DNA of 52,004 nucleotides from a virus (IMGVR_UViG_3300024259_000047:1-52004), one strand, 5' to 3'. Counted from the first letter of the stretch, positions 37,638 to 47,639 are shown. Translations and numbers: made by a program. Notes: generated by a model from the sequence alone, not told the origin.

Positions 37638-40518
37638 GTTCAACGCGGCTACGCGAAAGATGGAGCGCTCCGCGAAAGGCGCTGGGCGCGTCGTCAGTCA
37701 GATTTTCGTCGGCTTAGGGGCAGCGGCAGCCGTGCGCGATATGATTCGCGTGACGGCTAAATTTGAGCAGTCTATGAGCACGCTCCGCTCTGTCACCGGG
37801 TCGACAGGTGCGGAAATGGACGCGCTGATATCCAAGGCGCGCGAACTCGGTGCGACGACGCGGTATTCTGCTTCGGAAGCGACGGACGCGCTGGTGTTCC
37901 TGGCTCGCGCTGGGTTCACGGCGGAAGAATCGCTTGCGGCGGTTGGATCGACTCTCGATATTGCCACGGTCGGAATGCTCAGTCTCGGGCAGGCGGCGGA
38001 TTATGCGTCGAACATCGTCAAGCAGTTTAACCTCATTGCCGAAGATACGGGCCGCGTCGGCGATATCCTCGTCACCACATCGAACGCATCGAATACGAAT
38101 ATCCAGCAGTTGGCCGAAGCCATGAAGATGGCCGGGCCGATTGCGGGCGCTCTCGGGAAATCGATCGAGGAAACGGCGGCGTCTGTCGGCGTGCTCGGCG
38201 ATTCGGGTATCCAGGCCACGATGGCAGGAACGAACCTTCGCGGAGTTTTCGCGGCACTCCTCGGACCTACGGACGCTGGGAAAGCGGCGTTCAAAAGAAT
38301 GGGTGTCGCTCTCGACGATGTCAATCCCGCGTCTCGGGACTTGGTTGATATCTTCCGTGCTCTCCGTGACGGCGGGATGGAGGCGGCGGACGCTCTCGAC
38401 ATCTTCGGGCGCAGGAACGCGGCGGCGGCGCTGATCCTTGCGCGGTCTGCGGAACGGGTCGATGAACTCACTGAAGCGAATGAGCGGAGCGCAGGAGCCG
38501 CCCGCGAAGCCGCGAAGATCATGGAGGACAATCTTGCCGGGGCGTTCAAGACGTTGCGCTCCACTATCGAGGAAGTCTATCTCAAGATGGGGGACAGAGG
38601 ATTAACCGGGTCGCTTCGGTCTCTTGTTGACACCGGGACGGCCGCAACAAGGATTCTTTTTGACATGGCATCGGCAGAAGAAAAAGCGAGCGGCGGGGCG
38701 CAAGCTCTCGCGGTAGCAATGAAGGCGGTCGGATTCGGTGCTCTTGCGCTTTCAGCTCAGGCCCTCGGGAATTCGCTCAAATATATCGGCGTCGTTCTCA
38801 AGGCTCACCCCATTTTCATCGTTGCCGGTGTCGTCGCGTCGGCAGGGATTGCTATGTACCAGTTCGCCGGGTCGATGACCTTTGCAGAACAACGGATGGT
38901 TCAGTTCAAGGACGAGGTTGCCGACACTATCGACCAGATGAAGGGGCTTTCCGACGCGGCGCGTGGGTTCGAGCACGCGGTCAAAACGCAGAACGCGGAG
39001 AAGGCTCTTCGGAAACTCAATCAGCAGTTATCGAACCTCGACCAGCTTTCGGAAACGATCTTCGGGGAAGCGCAGAAAGGCAAAGTGCTCTTTGAGGATA
39101 TCGAGCAGTTCCTCGGTATCTCCGGTATCTCTGAAGCCGATGTGAAAGGCGCAATCAAGCCGGTCCTCGATGCCGCTGTTGACGCGATGGCGCTGAAGTT
39201 CGGCGACAAAGAAATCTGGAGCGGTCAACAGGTTTGGTCTTCGATCCTTGATGAGCAGGAGCTGTTTGGCGTTCTCGACAAAGGAAGGAACGCTATCGAA
39301 AGGTGGATCGAGGAAAGAAAGAGAACGCCGGAAGGGGCAGGGTCGCTCTTGTTAACTGGCGCGGACGGTGGGTTTGGCGAAGCCGTGACGCTCACGCCGG
39401 GAAATGTCGAGTCGTTGAAGCGGGTTCTTTATGATGCCCTGAGTGTCGAGCGCGTCCCTGAAAAGGTTATCAACGATCTGATCGAGGAATACCGACAGGC
39501 GATCAAGACAAAGAAAGACAAGTGGAGCGTCCCCGACCTCAAGGAGAGCGTTGAAGACGCGGACCTGATACAGGCCAAGATCGACCGGATTGCCGAGACG
39601 ATGGGAAAGGCCGCCACCGGACCTGTGAACTCCTTCGCCGAAAAGATGGGGCAGGCGTCGGAGAACTTCCTTAGCTTCATGGGTGGCCTTGTTGAAGAAA
39701 AGGACATGTCGAAACTGAGTGCCATGGAAGAACATGTCGCCAGGATTCGAAAGGAAGCGGAGAAATTGGCGCGGCTTGCCGGGTTGTCTGGCATGGCGGT
39801 TGATATCGCGGGCGGCGTCGCCGGGGGACTTGCGGAGCAGTCGTGGATAAGTAGGCATCCGGAGAAGGGTGCAGATCTGGGCGGTGGATTGCCGCGCGCG
39901 AGAACAAGTTTCGACGATCTTCAGGATGCGGCGAATAGTTTATCCAGCGCTTTCGACGGGGCTGCTATTTCTCTGAGGCTTGCCGAGGGAGTCGGGCGGT
40001 CATTCGGTGACGCAACTTACCGCCTGTTTACCGATATGGAATCGACAGGGACGCAGAAGTTTCAGTCCTTCCTGCAAAGCCTCTACAATACGATGATCGA
40101 GACCATGATAGCGACTCCGATTGAGAACGCGATGAAATCTCTCATGGCTCGGATGCTGGCAGCTATGTATTCATCGAGTATCGCGAGTGCTGCTTCTCCT
40201 GCAATTGCCAGCGCCTCCGGCAACGTGTTCTCCGGAAGCGGTAACCTGGTGCCGTTCGCGGGCGGTGGTACGGTCTCAAGCGGGCCTTCGACGTTTGGTA
40301 TGGGCGACGGGCGGCGGGGCCTCTGGGGCGAAGCAGGGCCGGAGCTGGGCTTCTTCCCTCTCAAACGGAATCGGGGAAAACTCGGCATCACAGCGGACGG
40401 AGGGGGCGGCGGAAACACGACGACCTATCAGATATCGATCAACACAAAAGACGCCGATTCGTTCCGCCGTTCAAAACGACAAATCAAACATCAAATAATG
40501 GACATGACAAGACGATGA
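37582..40518 (+). CDS. Tape measure protein (978 aa)
   Basis: The N-terminal 200 residues (MIRVTAKFEQSMSTLRSVTG, KARELGATTRYSASEATDAL, GDSGIQATMAGTNLRGVF) match the tail tape measure family. A hydrophobic segment near residue 390-440 (SLKYIGVVLKAHPIFIVAGVVASAG) and long coiled regions follow, and the end is Gly/Ser-rich. Its length sets the tail length; at about 1.5 angstrom per residue the tail would be near 147 nm. It overlaps the T frame and the DUF2460 gene. Confidence 0.85.
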   Translation: MATLPVHINAAGAKRGAAEFNAATRKMERSAKGAGRVVSQIFVGLGAAAAVRDMIRVTAKFEQSMSTLRSVTGSTGAEMDALISKARELGATTRYSASEATDALVFLARAGFTAEESLAAVGSTLDIATVGMLSLGQAADYASNIVKQFNLIAEDTGRVGDILVTTSNASNTNIQQLAEAMKMAGPIAGALGKSIEETAASVGVLGDSGIQATMAGTNLRGVFAALLGPTDAGKAAFKRMGVALDDVNPASRDLVDIFRALRDGGMEAADALDIFGRRNAAAALILARSAERVDELTEANERSAGAAREAAKIMEDNLAGAFKTLRSTIEEVYLKMGDRGLTGSLRSLVDTGTAATRILFDMASAEEKASGGAQALAVAMKAVGFGALALSAQALGNSLKYIGVVLKAHPIFIVAGVVASAGIAMYQFAGSMTFAEQRMVQFKDEVADTIDQMKGLSDAARGFEHAVKTQNAEKALRKLNQQLSNLDQLSETIFGEAQKGKVLFEDIEQFLGISGISEADVKGAIKPVLDAAVDAMALKFGDKEIWSGQQVWSSILDEQELFGVLDKGRNAIERWIEERKRTPEGAGSLLLTGADGGFGEAVTLTPGNVESLKRVLYDALSVERVPEKVINDLIEEYRQAIKTKKDKWSVPDLKESVEDADLIQAKIDRIAETMGKAATGPVNSFAEKMGQASENFLSFMGGLVEEKDMSKLSAMEEHVARIRKEAEKLARLAGLSGMAVDIAGGVAGGLAEQSWISRHPEKGADLGGGLPRARTSFDDLQDAANSLSSAFDGAAISLRLAEGVGRSFGDATYRLFTDMESTGTQKFQSFLQSLYNTMIETMIATPIENAMKSLMARMLAAMYSSSIASAASPAIASASGNVFSGSGNLVPFAGGGTVSSGPSTFGMGDGRRGLWGEAGPELGFFPLKRNRGKLGITADGGGGGNTTTYQISINTKDADSFRRSKRQIKHQIMDMTRR

Positions 40519-41465
40519 CATTTTACGAAACGCCACGATTCCCGACAGAGATCAGCCGAGGTTCAAGCGGCGGGCCGGGGTTCTCGACCTCGATCATCAA
40601 GACGGACGCGGGGATAGAAGAGCGGATCCCCCGGTTCAACACGGCGGCGCGGAAATACAATGCCCGCTGGGGTGTCAAGGACTGGGACGATCTCTATGAG
40701 GTCTACAACTTCTATATTGCCATGCAGGGTCCGGCGCACGGTTTCCGGTGGAAAGACTTCCTCGACTACACGACGGCGACGAACGGGCGTGACGCTCCGG
40801 CAACAGATGATGTACAGATCGGCGTCGGCGACGGCACAGAGACGGAGTTTCAGCTTGTCAAGAAATACGAGGCGGGCGCGATTTCCCGGACGCGGAATCT
40901 CGTCAAGCCTGTTTCTGGGACAACGGTACTTCAAGTTGACGGTACGCCTCTTGTGTCGGGCTGGAGTGTAAATACGGCGACCGGAATAGTTACTCTCGAT
41001 GCTCCGCCTAACGTTTCGATCATTGTTGAAGCTGGTTGCGAATTTGACGTGCCTGTCCGCTTCGGGGAAGAGATCGACGAACTCCTTTCGATCAACCTTG
41101 AGCACTTCAACGCGGGCGACATCTCGGATATCCCGCTTGAGGAGATCCGGGACGGACTTACGACGGTTGACGATTTACCGTTCCGTGGTGCGGTTGATCA
41201 CACGGGGAATTCTAACCTCTCAATCGCACTGAGCGAGGGCGTTATCCACACGTTCGACCCAGCTAACGTCATTGATCTGACTCTACCGGACGAAAGCACG
41301 ATTCAGCCCGGCGGACCGATCTTTGTTCTCGTCAACCTGAGCGCCTATTTGATATCCGTAAAGTATTCCGATGCAACGGCGGCGTTTAATCTTGCCGCAG
41401 GTGCGAAACTTGCGGTTTACCTTTCGACGGACGGCGGATCTACTCAAACTTGGTACGCACTATGA
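40515..41465 (+). CDS. DUF2460 distal tail protein (gene-transfer-agent gp12-like)
   Basis: Residues 1-210 match DUF2460: FYETPRFPTEISRGSSGG, RWGVKDWDDLYEVYNFYIAMQG, GFRWKDFLDYTT, and EFDVPVRFGEE at the end. It caps the tube at the baseplate. The 100 extra C-terminal residues (IDLTLPDES, GGPIFVLVNLSAYLISVKYS) form a separate beta domain that resembles the whole of the next protein. Overlap with the tape measure is 4 nt. Confidence 0.85.
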   Translation: MTFYETPRFPTEISRGSSGGPGFSTSIIKTDAGIEERIPRFNTAARKYNARWGVKDWDDLYEVYNFYIAMQGPAHGFRWKDFLDYTTATNGRDAPATDDVQIGVGDGTETEFQLVKKYEAGAISRTRNLVKPVSGTTVLQVDGTPLVSGWSVNTATGIVTLDAPPNVSIIVEAGCEFDVPVRFGEEIDELLSINLEHFNAGDISDIPLEEIRDGLTTVDDLPFRGAVDHTGNSNLSIALSEGVIHTFDPANVIDLTLPDESTIQPGGPIFVLVNLSAYLISVKYSDATAAFNLAAGAKLAVYLSTDGGSTQTWYAL

Positions 41466-41800
41466 TAACAGCGGCACAATTTTACGGCAGCGCGGTCGAG
41501 GACGCCCTTGATTCGAACAAGGAAGCGTATCACCCGCTCAACTACAGAATGCAAGTCTGGACACCGGACGCCGGAAGCCGGGCTCTCACGCTCCCCGACG
41601 CGAGGGATATCCACATCTCCGTACCGACTTTCGTGTTGGTCAACGCAAGCGGGAGCTACGACTATGAGGTGAAATACAACGACGGAACGACACTTATAGG
41701 TACGCTTGCGGCGGGCGACGCGGTCGAGATGTATCTGAAGGACAACTCAACTCAGAACGGCGTATGGTACTACAAAGAATCAACGTATCTCGGAGGCTGA
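41462..41800 (+). CDS. Beta-domain protein paralogous to DUF2460 tail (112 aa)
   Basis: ATG 41462 overlaps the previous TGA. The sequence from about residue 30 (YRMQVWTPDAGSRALTLPDAR, PTFVLVNASGSYDYEVKYNDG) has the same pattern as the C-terminal extension of the DUF2460 protein. It may be a separate copy of a tail-tip carbohydrate-like domain. Confidence 0.6.
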   Translation: MITAAQFYGSAVEDALDSNKEAYHPLNYRMQVWTPDAGSRALTLPDARDIHISVPTFVLVNASGSYDYEVKYNDGTTLIGTLAAGDAVEMYLKDNSTQNGVWYYKESTYLGG

Positions 41801-41804
41801 TAGA

Positions 41805-42725
41805 TTGATCCCGCTCACGGCAACAATGCAAAGCCTTCTGAAAGTCAAAGTCCACCGGCATTGCAAGTGCTGGAAGATAACCCGGACTGATGCGACGGTG
41901 CTCCGCTTCACGACGGCGTCGGAAGAGATCACTTTCAATAGCGAGCTTTACACTCCTGTCGGTGGCGCTAACGACGTGGCGCAGAATAAAGAAACCGGAC
42001 TAAAGGAGACCGATACCGAGTTTGCGGGAATGATCACATCGGATGCAATCACGACCGAGGATCTCGTGGCCGGAAGGTATCGCGGAGCAATCATAGAGGA
42101 ATGGGTCGTTGACTACATGTACCCGTTCCTCGGGCATTTCGATAGTACCGTCTACGAAGTTCACAATACCACATATGACGGCGAAGTCTGGCAGACGGAA
42201 GTTGTCGGCCTATTTGGAAAACTGCAAGAGCGCGTAGGCCGGAATGCAACCAGGACTTGCCCGAATATCTACGACGATGACAGCGGATGCGATTTCGCCA
42301 CCGTCAATCCGGGTTCCCAAACAGAGTGGACAAACGTCGACGTGGTTAGTGTCAGTCCGACGTATCCGAAAGGCGGATTCCTGGGCCATTATGTCGACTT
42401 GCCCGGTAGCGGAAACTGGTTTGCCTATGGCATCGTGACTTTCACTTCGGGAAACAATTCCGGGCTTCACCGGATTATCAAATACTACGGTGCAACAGAG
42501 CCGCCCGCTACGTTCTGGTTCGAAGCGATCCTCCCGTTTCCGTATGATGTCGAGGTCGGCGACCTGTTTACTGCGAAGGTTGGATGTTGCCGACAGATGC
42601 AAAACATCGACGCCGGGACAACTTGCCTTGATTGTGAAGACCATTTGATGGGGGCATACCACGGCGGGTATCCACACATGCCCGGAACCGACAAGATGAT
42701 TAAGACGCCTCAGTCGAAAGGATAG
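41805..42725 (+). CDS. DUF2163 tail tip protein (gp13-like), TTG start
   Basis: The start codon is TTG 41805 behind CGGAGG; ATG 41826 is the alternative. The protein carries the DUF2163/gp13 pattern: RTDATVLRFTTASEEITFN, GLKETDTEFAGMI and the cysteine-rich C-terminus RTCPNIYDDDSGCDFATV, GCCRQMQ, TCLDCEDH, which probably binds metal. It acts in the gp12-gp15 tail tip module with its neighbours. Confidence 0.85.
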   Translation: MIPLTATMQSLLKVKVHRHCKCWKITRTDATVLRFTTASEEITFNSELYTPVGGANDVAQNKETGLKETDTEFAGMITSDAITTEDLVAGRYRGAIIEEWVVDYMYPFLGHFDSTVYEVHNTTYDGEVWQTEVVGLFGKLQERVGRNATRTCPNIYDDDSGCDFATVNPGSQTEWTNVDVVSVSPTYPKGGFLGHYVDLPGSGNWFAYGIVTFTSGNNSGLHRIIKYYGATEPPATFWFEAILPFPYDVEVGDLFTAKVGCCRQMQNIDAGTTCLDCEDHLMGAYHGGYPHMPGTDKMIKTPQSKG

Positions 42726-42727
42726 AT

Positions 42728-43156
42728 GTGGACGGTAGCCTCATAGTTCAAGCGGCACGGAAATACCTCGGCACGCCGTTCGTGCATCAAGGCCGGGCTC
42801 CGGGCGCGGGGATGGACTGTATCGGCTTGCTTGTTTTGACGGCGCGGGACGTGTCGATCCCTATCGAGGACCATGCTGGATACACAAGGCGGCCCGATCC
42901 GGTTGTATTTATCGAGCACTTGAAAAAGAATCTCCGCCGGATTCCGAGGGCGTCCGCAAGGATCGGAGACGTGCTGGTGTTCTGGATTCAAAAGCCGTCG
43001 AAGCCTCAACATCTTGCAATCAAAACGGATGTCGGAATGATTCATACCTACGCCGGAGCAGGAAAACGGGCGGCGTTGAATCATGTTGTGGAATCGAGTT
43101 TAGACCGAATGTGGGCGCACAGGCTCCATAGTGCATGGCGATTTAAGGGGGATTGA
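42728..43156 (+). CDS. NlpC/P60 tail peptidase (gp14-like, 142 aa)
   Basis: GTG 42728 lies behind AAAGGATA. The NlpC/P60 fold is plain: ARKYLGTPFVHQG then GMDCIGLLVL (Cys31 as nucleophile), RIGDVLVFWI, and QHLAIKTDVG (His95). It cuts peptidoglycan cross-links as the tail penetrates the wall. It corresponds to gp14 in gene-transfer-agent tails. Confidence 0.85.
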   Translation: MDGSLIVQAARKYLGTPFVHQGRAPGAGMDCIGLLVLTARDVSIPIEDHAGYTRRPDPVVFIEHLKKNLRRIPRASARIGDVLVFWIQKPSKPQHLAIKTDVGMIHTYAGAGKRAALNHVVESSLDRMWAHRLHSAWRFKGD

Positions 43157-45847
43157 ATGGCGACTATTGCCCTTTCCTTAGCTGCGAGTATTGGTCTTTC
43201 TGGAGCCAATGCAACGGTCGGCGCTGCGGTTGGTGCCGCTATCGGTGCCTATATTGATCAGCGATGGGTCTACCCTCACCTTTTCCCGGTCAAAGACGGG
43301 GACGACATCAAAGGAAACCGCCTGACTGATTTCGAGTACCAAAGCGCGAACGAGGGCTCCCCGCTAAACTTTGGAATCGGCCCGAAGTGTCGCTCGACGG
43401 GGACCGTTATTTTTCTCAGTCAGCTTTATGAAGAGGGGTTGGCCGCTGCGACGACGACAGGCGGGAAAGGCGGCGGCGGGTCGAGGCCGGGAGCGGTTAT
43501 CAATTATCGTTACCTCGTAGATATCGCCGTTGGTTTTAACTACGGCAGAGAGATATTCAAGCTCAACGCTATCCTTGCAGACGGAAAGAGGCTCTATGCT
43601 GATGACTGGGACGTAAGCGTTACAAAGCCCGTTGGTATATGGGGGAGTGTTGCTTATGGAACAGGCGGCGGACCTACTTCCGGCAGAACGCAATTGATGT
43701 TTTATTATAACGCCTTGCCGGAAGCCGCCGATTTTATCGCTGGGGATGACTTTACTATTTCCGGTTGCGCGAATGCTTCAAATGACGGGACATTCCCGCT
43801 GGATAGCGTCGCGGTATTTGCGGGCTATGTGATTCTGAATTATACGAATACGAGCCCTTGCGTACAGGAAGACCTCACAACTCGCACTATCGTTATGAGC
43901 CAGACGATTGACAAGTTTCAGTCAAGCTCGGCAGAATCGATAACGGTCTACACGGGCGAAGATCCTCAGACACCGAATTCCGACCTAACGACGTATGCAG
44001 GAGCCGGGCTCAACCCTGGGTACAACAAAACAGCCTATGTCTACATAAAGCAACTTGTTCTTACCGACTACGGAAACCGAGTTCCTCAATTCACATTCAT
44101 GTACCAGGCCGATGAAGAGTTGACCGTCGCGGAGGCGATTGAAATTCTCTGCCTGAAAGGAAAACTCACGGCAGACCAGTTTGACGTTACCGGCGTGGCG
44201 ACTGGCGACTTTTACGGCATGGTTTTACATGGCCCGTTCGAGCCTGCCCGCGCCCTGCAATCGATCTGCGCGACTTATGACATAATCACACAATACACAG
44301 AGGGCATCGTTGTTTTTGTTTCTCGTGAAAACTTGACGGAAGTCGAGATTAATCCGGACCACCTTGGGGCGGGAATCAGCGGCGCAGCTGGATCACAAGT
44401 GACGGTTGTCGAACGTGCTGAAAGGAAGCTCCCGACAGAATTCGAGTTTAGCTATATCGATATCCACAAAGATCTGCAAGGCGGGTCGGAAGTCGCGTTG
44501 ATGACGGCTGGGACGGATCAGCGGCGGGAGAGGTTCGATTCACAGCTTTCTATGAGTTCCGCACAAGCGCGAGCGATATCTAACCGGATGGGGTGGGCGG
44601 AACTCGCTCATCGTGCGGATGTATCGTTCCAGCTCCCACCTTCTGAGATGGCGCTTGAGGAGGGGGATATCACGCCGTTTACGGTCCCCTTCCGTGTCCG
44701 TGATTCGTCCGACTATGAGGTTGACTATCGGCTGCTTGTCACGAAAAAGGAACGCGGGGAAAACGGGCTCCTGCTCTATACCGGCGTGCCAGATCCGGAG
44801 TCCTCGGTTGAGTGGGAATGGGCGGACGAGGAGGAATCTAATTCGCCAGTGAACGCAGGCTTTACCGGGCCGTCGTATCTTGATTTAATCATGCTCGATA
44901 TCGCAGCGCTTGCCGATGACGACGTGGACGAAACAGGCATCTATCTCGGTGCCTCATTGATATCGAACGGCGCGGCATTCAGCGGCGGATCGATCCTCGA
45001 ATCGAGGGACGGCGGCACGACCTACGAAGAGATCATTGTTCTCGAACGTCCGGCCACGGCGGGAATCTGCCTTGATACGCTTGCGGCCTCCAGCGGACCA
45101 GGATGGGACTTGACGAATACCGTTACCGTGATGGTCTATGACGGCACGCTTGAGACATCAACAGAGGCGAAGGTTTTAGACGGCGCGAACCGGTGCATGA
45201 TCGGCGGGGAGCTGATCGGATTCAAGACGGCGACGCTCGTCACGACTTTTCCGACTATCCAAGGCGGGTACAAATACGAGTTATCGGATCTCTTGCGCGG
45301 GCTCAACTCGACAGACGATGAAATCGACGGACACGCGGCAAGCGAGCAGTTCGTTTTCCTGAATGACGGCGGGCTCGTTTTTCACAAGCTGAATGACCGG
45401 GCTTTTGAACAAACGCGGTATTATAAGGCGGTCGGCTACGGGTGGGATGAGGACGACATCACGGGAACGTCGAAAACTCTCGCTCTCAACTCTAACCGCC
45501 CGTGGTCCCCGTGCGAGATTGCGGCGGACCGGGACGGGTCGAACCATGTCACGTTCACTTACACGCGCCGGAGCCGGGCGATCACCACGATTTTCGGCAC
45601 GTCCGATGTGCCTGAGCTTGAGCCGCACGAAAAGTACGAGGTCGACGTTTGGGACGATGTGAGTCACACGACCCTGATGCGGACAATCGAAATCGTCCTC
45701 GACGGGCAGACACAGCCGTCCTATCACTATTCGGCGACGGATCAATCAACGGACGGCTACACGCCGGGGGATGATCTCTATATCACGATGTACCAAGTTT
45801 CCATCGCCACCGGGCGGCGGAGCAAAGGAAAGGACGCGACGGTATAA
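43157..45847 (+). CDS. Tail hub/tip protein (gp15-like, 896 aa)
   Basis: The N-terminus (ANATVGAAVGAAIGAYIDQ) is a hydrophobic tip segment as in gp15/TipJ. Large beta domains with the tip-associated pattern follow (IVVFVSRENLTEVEI, EFSYIDIHKDLQGG, RAISNRMGWAELAH) and a C-terminal FN3-like domain (GSNHVTFTYTRRSRAITTIFGT). It forms the end of the tail and probably contacts the host. It ends at the start of the next gene. Confidence 0.8.
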   Translation: MATIALSLAASIGLSGANATVGAAVGAAIGAYIDQRWVYPHLFPVKDGDDIKGNRLTDFEYQSANEGSPLNFGIGPKCRSTGTVIFLSQLYEEGLAAATTTGGKGGGGSRPGAVINYRYLVDIAVGFNYGREIFKLNAILADGKRLYADDWDVSVTKPVGIWGSVAYGTGGGPTSGRTQLMFYYNALPEAADFIAGDDFTISGCANASNDGTFPLDSVAVFAGYVILNYTNTSPCVQEDLTTRTIVMSQTIDKFQSSSAESITVYTGEDPQTPNSDLTTYAGAGLNPGYNKTAYVYIKQLVLTDYGNRVPQFTFMYQADEELTVAEAIEILCLKGKLTADQFDVTGVATGDFYGMVLHGPFEPARALQSICATYDIITQYTEGIVVFVSRENLTEVEINPDHLGAGISGAAGSQVTVVERAERKLPTEFEFSYIDIHKDLQGGSEVALMTAGTDQRRERFDSQLSMSSAQARAISNRMGWAELAHRADVSFQLPPSEMALEEGDITPFTVPFRVRDSSDYEVDYRLLVTKKERGENGLLLYTGVPDPESSVEWEWADEEESNSPVNAGFTGPSYLDLIMLDIAALADDDVDETGIYLGASLISNGAAFSGGSILESRDGGTTYEEIIVLERPATAGICLDTLAASSGPGWDLTNTVTVMVYDGTLETSTEAKVLDGANRCMIGGELIGFKTATLVTTFPTIQGGYKYELSDLLRGLNSTDDEIDGHAASEQFVFLNDGGLVFHKLNDRAFEQTRYYKAVGYGWDEDDITGTSKTLALNSNRPWSPCEIAADRDGSNHVTFTYTRRSRAITTIFGTSDVPELEPHEKYEVDVWDDVSHTTLMRTIEIVLDGQTQPSYHYSATDQSTDGYTPGDDLYITMYQVSIATGRRSKGKDATV

Positions 45848-46512
45848 TGGCTGTTACACCTAAAATCGAAATCGGGAAACTTACGGAGCGACAGGCAACG
45901 GCGGAAGCAACGGTCAACCTCGGATGGGAGCGATTAGAACAGATCGCCGCGCACGGTCCGATTGTCGATCGGGACTTGACGGCGCCTCCAGGTTCTCCGG
46001 CAGCGGGGGACGCCTATATTCCGAAAGCGACGGCAACGGGAGACTGGGCGAGCCATGAAGACGAGATCGCCTACTACAACGACGGCTGGTATTTCGTCAT
46101 GCCGACGAACGGGATGCAAATCCTCGTCACCGATGAAAAGATTTGGCTTGGTTACAGTGCAGGAGCTTGGCATCCGATGCAGACGCCGCACTCCACGACC
46201 GAGACCTGGACCGGGCGATACGACCGCAACGCCAGCAAGATTTACAGCAAGACCATCGATCTCGGAGCCCTGCCGAACTCGACATCGGCCACGACGGCGC
46301 ACGGGGTTACCGGGATCGACCTCGCGAAACGGATCCTGTTCGAGGGGTGGGCGGAGGACGGCGGGACGAATGTCTATCCTCTCCCATATGCCAACGCGGG
46401 CGGAACGGCGCGGATGGCCCTGAAGATCGACGCGACGAATATAACCATCGTCACGAATTTCAACGCATCAAGCTTTACCGGAGAAGTCCGGATCGAGTAC
46501 TGCAAAACATAA
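45847..46512 (+). CDS. DUF2793-like tail fibre or tip protein (221 aa)
   Basis: ATG 45847 overlaps the hub stop. The region AAHGPIVDRDLTAPPGSPAAGDAYIP, followed by HEDEIAYYNDGWYFVMPTNGMQ, LGYSAGAWHPM, is the DUF2793 pattern seen at the ends of tail genes. The C-terminal third is a beta-rich receptor-facing region. It is the last clear tail gene. Confidence 0.75.
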   Translation: MAVTPKIEIGKLTERQATAEATVNLGWERLEQIAAHGPIVDRDLTAPPGSPAAGDAYIPKATATGDWASHEDEIAYYNDGWYFVMPTNGMQILVTDEKIWLGYSAGAWHPMQTPHSTTETWTGRYDRNASKIYSKTIDLGALPNSTSATTAHGVTGIDLAKRILFEGWAEDGGTNVYPLPYANAGGTARMALKIDATNITIVTNFNASSFTGEVRIEYCKT

Positions 46513-46760
46513 TGGCGAGGGGCGGCGCGGCCTATCCTTTCCTCCTCGGGTCCGATGGCCTGAGGCTGCGCCGTCCTGAGCCCTTCCTGCCTTATTTGCC
46601 CGCCACGGCGTTTTTCCTCTCATTCGATGTAGATATCGACTTGTCCTGTCTGGGCGGCGTGACGGGCCGGTTAGGTAGGCTACTTAGGCAGGTGAAGAAC
46701 TCGGAACGGTGCAGGTTCGTTGTTGGACTCGTCAGAATAGGATTAAGGCGGGCTTTTTGA
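46512..46760 (+). CDS. Small hypothetical protein at end of right arm (82 aa)
   Basis: ATG 46512 is joined to the preceding TAA. The protein is rich in Arg and Leu (LRLRRPEPFLPYLPATAFF, RLGRLLRQVKNSERCRFVVG). Without a family or ribosome site it may be a marginal gene. It is the last rightward frame before the convergent leftward gene. Confidence 0.4.
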   Translation: MARGGAAYPFLLGSDGLRLRRPEPFLPYLPATAFFLSFDVDIDLSCLGGVTGRLGRLLRQVKNSERCRFVVGLVRIGLRRAF

Positions 46761-46788
46761 TATGAGCCGCACCGTCCCGAGTGACTTG

Positions 46789-47541
46789 TCAATCGTTGAT
46801 TTCGAGCGCATCCCGGATATCGATCGGCTCTTTGTAGTGCCTCAGATCAAGGCAGGAAGTCGCGCTATTCATCGCGGAATCGTTGCAGCCGTGGCGGATG
46901 ATGCACGGGCCGGGCGTCTCGAAATAGAGCGCCTTGTCTCCGATAATCCGCGCCGGGACACCCTGAGCGATGAGCTTGAATTTCAGCGCCGTGAGGATAT
47001 CAATCGGGTTGAGTCCGTTGCAGAAGACCATCGCCTCGGGGCCGCCCGCGATTCCGATATGAGCCACGGACGGAGCGCCGTCTGCGGTGTACCCGGATGC
47101 GTAGCCGTCCAACTCAAACGCTACCAGCATGCGCCCGTCGTCGGGAAGCGATACGGTTGACTCGTTGCCAACTTGCCCCGTGTTATTCGTGCTGGTTATC
47201 TTGGTGAGCGTGAATCCGTCCGTTGCCGTGAGGGTGACCGAGTTGCCGGTTCCGGTCGCACCGAAAGGCCGCTTCGCCATTTTCCGAATGGCCTTCTTGA
47301 TTTCCGACTTTATGGCGGTGGCCTTGTCGTCTTTCTCGGTGTCCTTCGCGACAGGGCAAGTGACGGTCATCGTTTTGTTCACCCACTTCCCGGACGTGGT
47401 TTTCTCCTTGTACCGGACTATCAGCGTTTCGGTCCCTGCCTTGCTCGCCTTGTGGAACGATCTGGTAACGGTGTCGGACGCTCCCGCCGTGAAGGCGAAG
47501 AGCACGAATGCCGCGAGGATAGTGACTGTGAGTTTCTTCAT
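46789..47541 (-). CDS. Secreted hypothetical protein (250 aa)
   Basis: Starts behind CAGGAGAAAG. A signal peptide (MKKLTVTILAAFVLFAFTAG, ending AGA) is followed by a mature part with beta strands (TLIVRYKEKTTSGKWVNKTMTV) and two cysteine pairs near the end. It is the terminal gene of the leftward operon. Its place after a terminator suggests separate expression. Function unknown. Confidence 0.65.
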   Translation of the reverse strand: MKKLTVTILAAFVLFAFTAGASDTVTRSFHKASKAGTETLIVRYKEKTTSGKWVNKTMTVTCPVAKDTEKDDKATAIKSEIKKAIRKMAKRPFGATGTGNSVTLTATDGFTLTKITSTNNTGQVGNESTVSLPDDGRMLVAFELDGYASGYTADGAPSVAHIGIAGGPEAMVFCNGLNPIDILTALKFKLIAQGVPARIIGDKALYFETPGPCIIRHGCNDSAMNSATSCLDLRHYKEPIDIRDALEIND

Positions 47542-47568
47542 TGTCTTTCTCCTGTTTTCAGAGACCGT

Positions 47569-47639
47569 AAAAAAGAGGGCGCGGCGAGGGTATTGGATCG
47601 TCGCGTGGTTGGGATTGAGGCGTGAGCCTCACCGCGCCC
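47569..47639 (-). terminator. Terminator-like hairpin, leftward
   Basis: On the minus strand GGGCGCGG (47632-47639) pairs with CCGCGCCC (47577-47584), with an inner TGAGG/CCTCA hairpin, followed by CTCTTTTTT (A run at 47569-47574 of the plus strand). It probably ends leftward transcription past 47647, before the secreted-protein gene. Confidence 0.7.

Noticed and set aside
46762-47160. Plus-strand frame of 132 codons after the right arm
   Set aside because: It is antisense to the secreted-protein gene, which has a signal peptide and a ribosome site.
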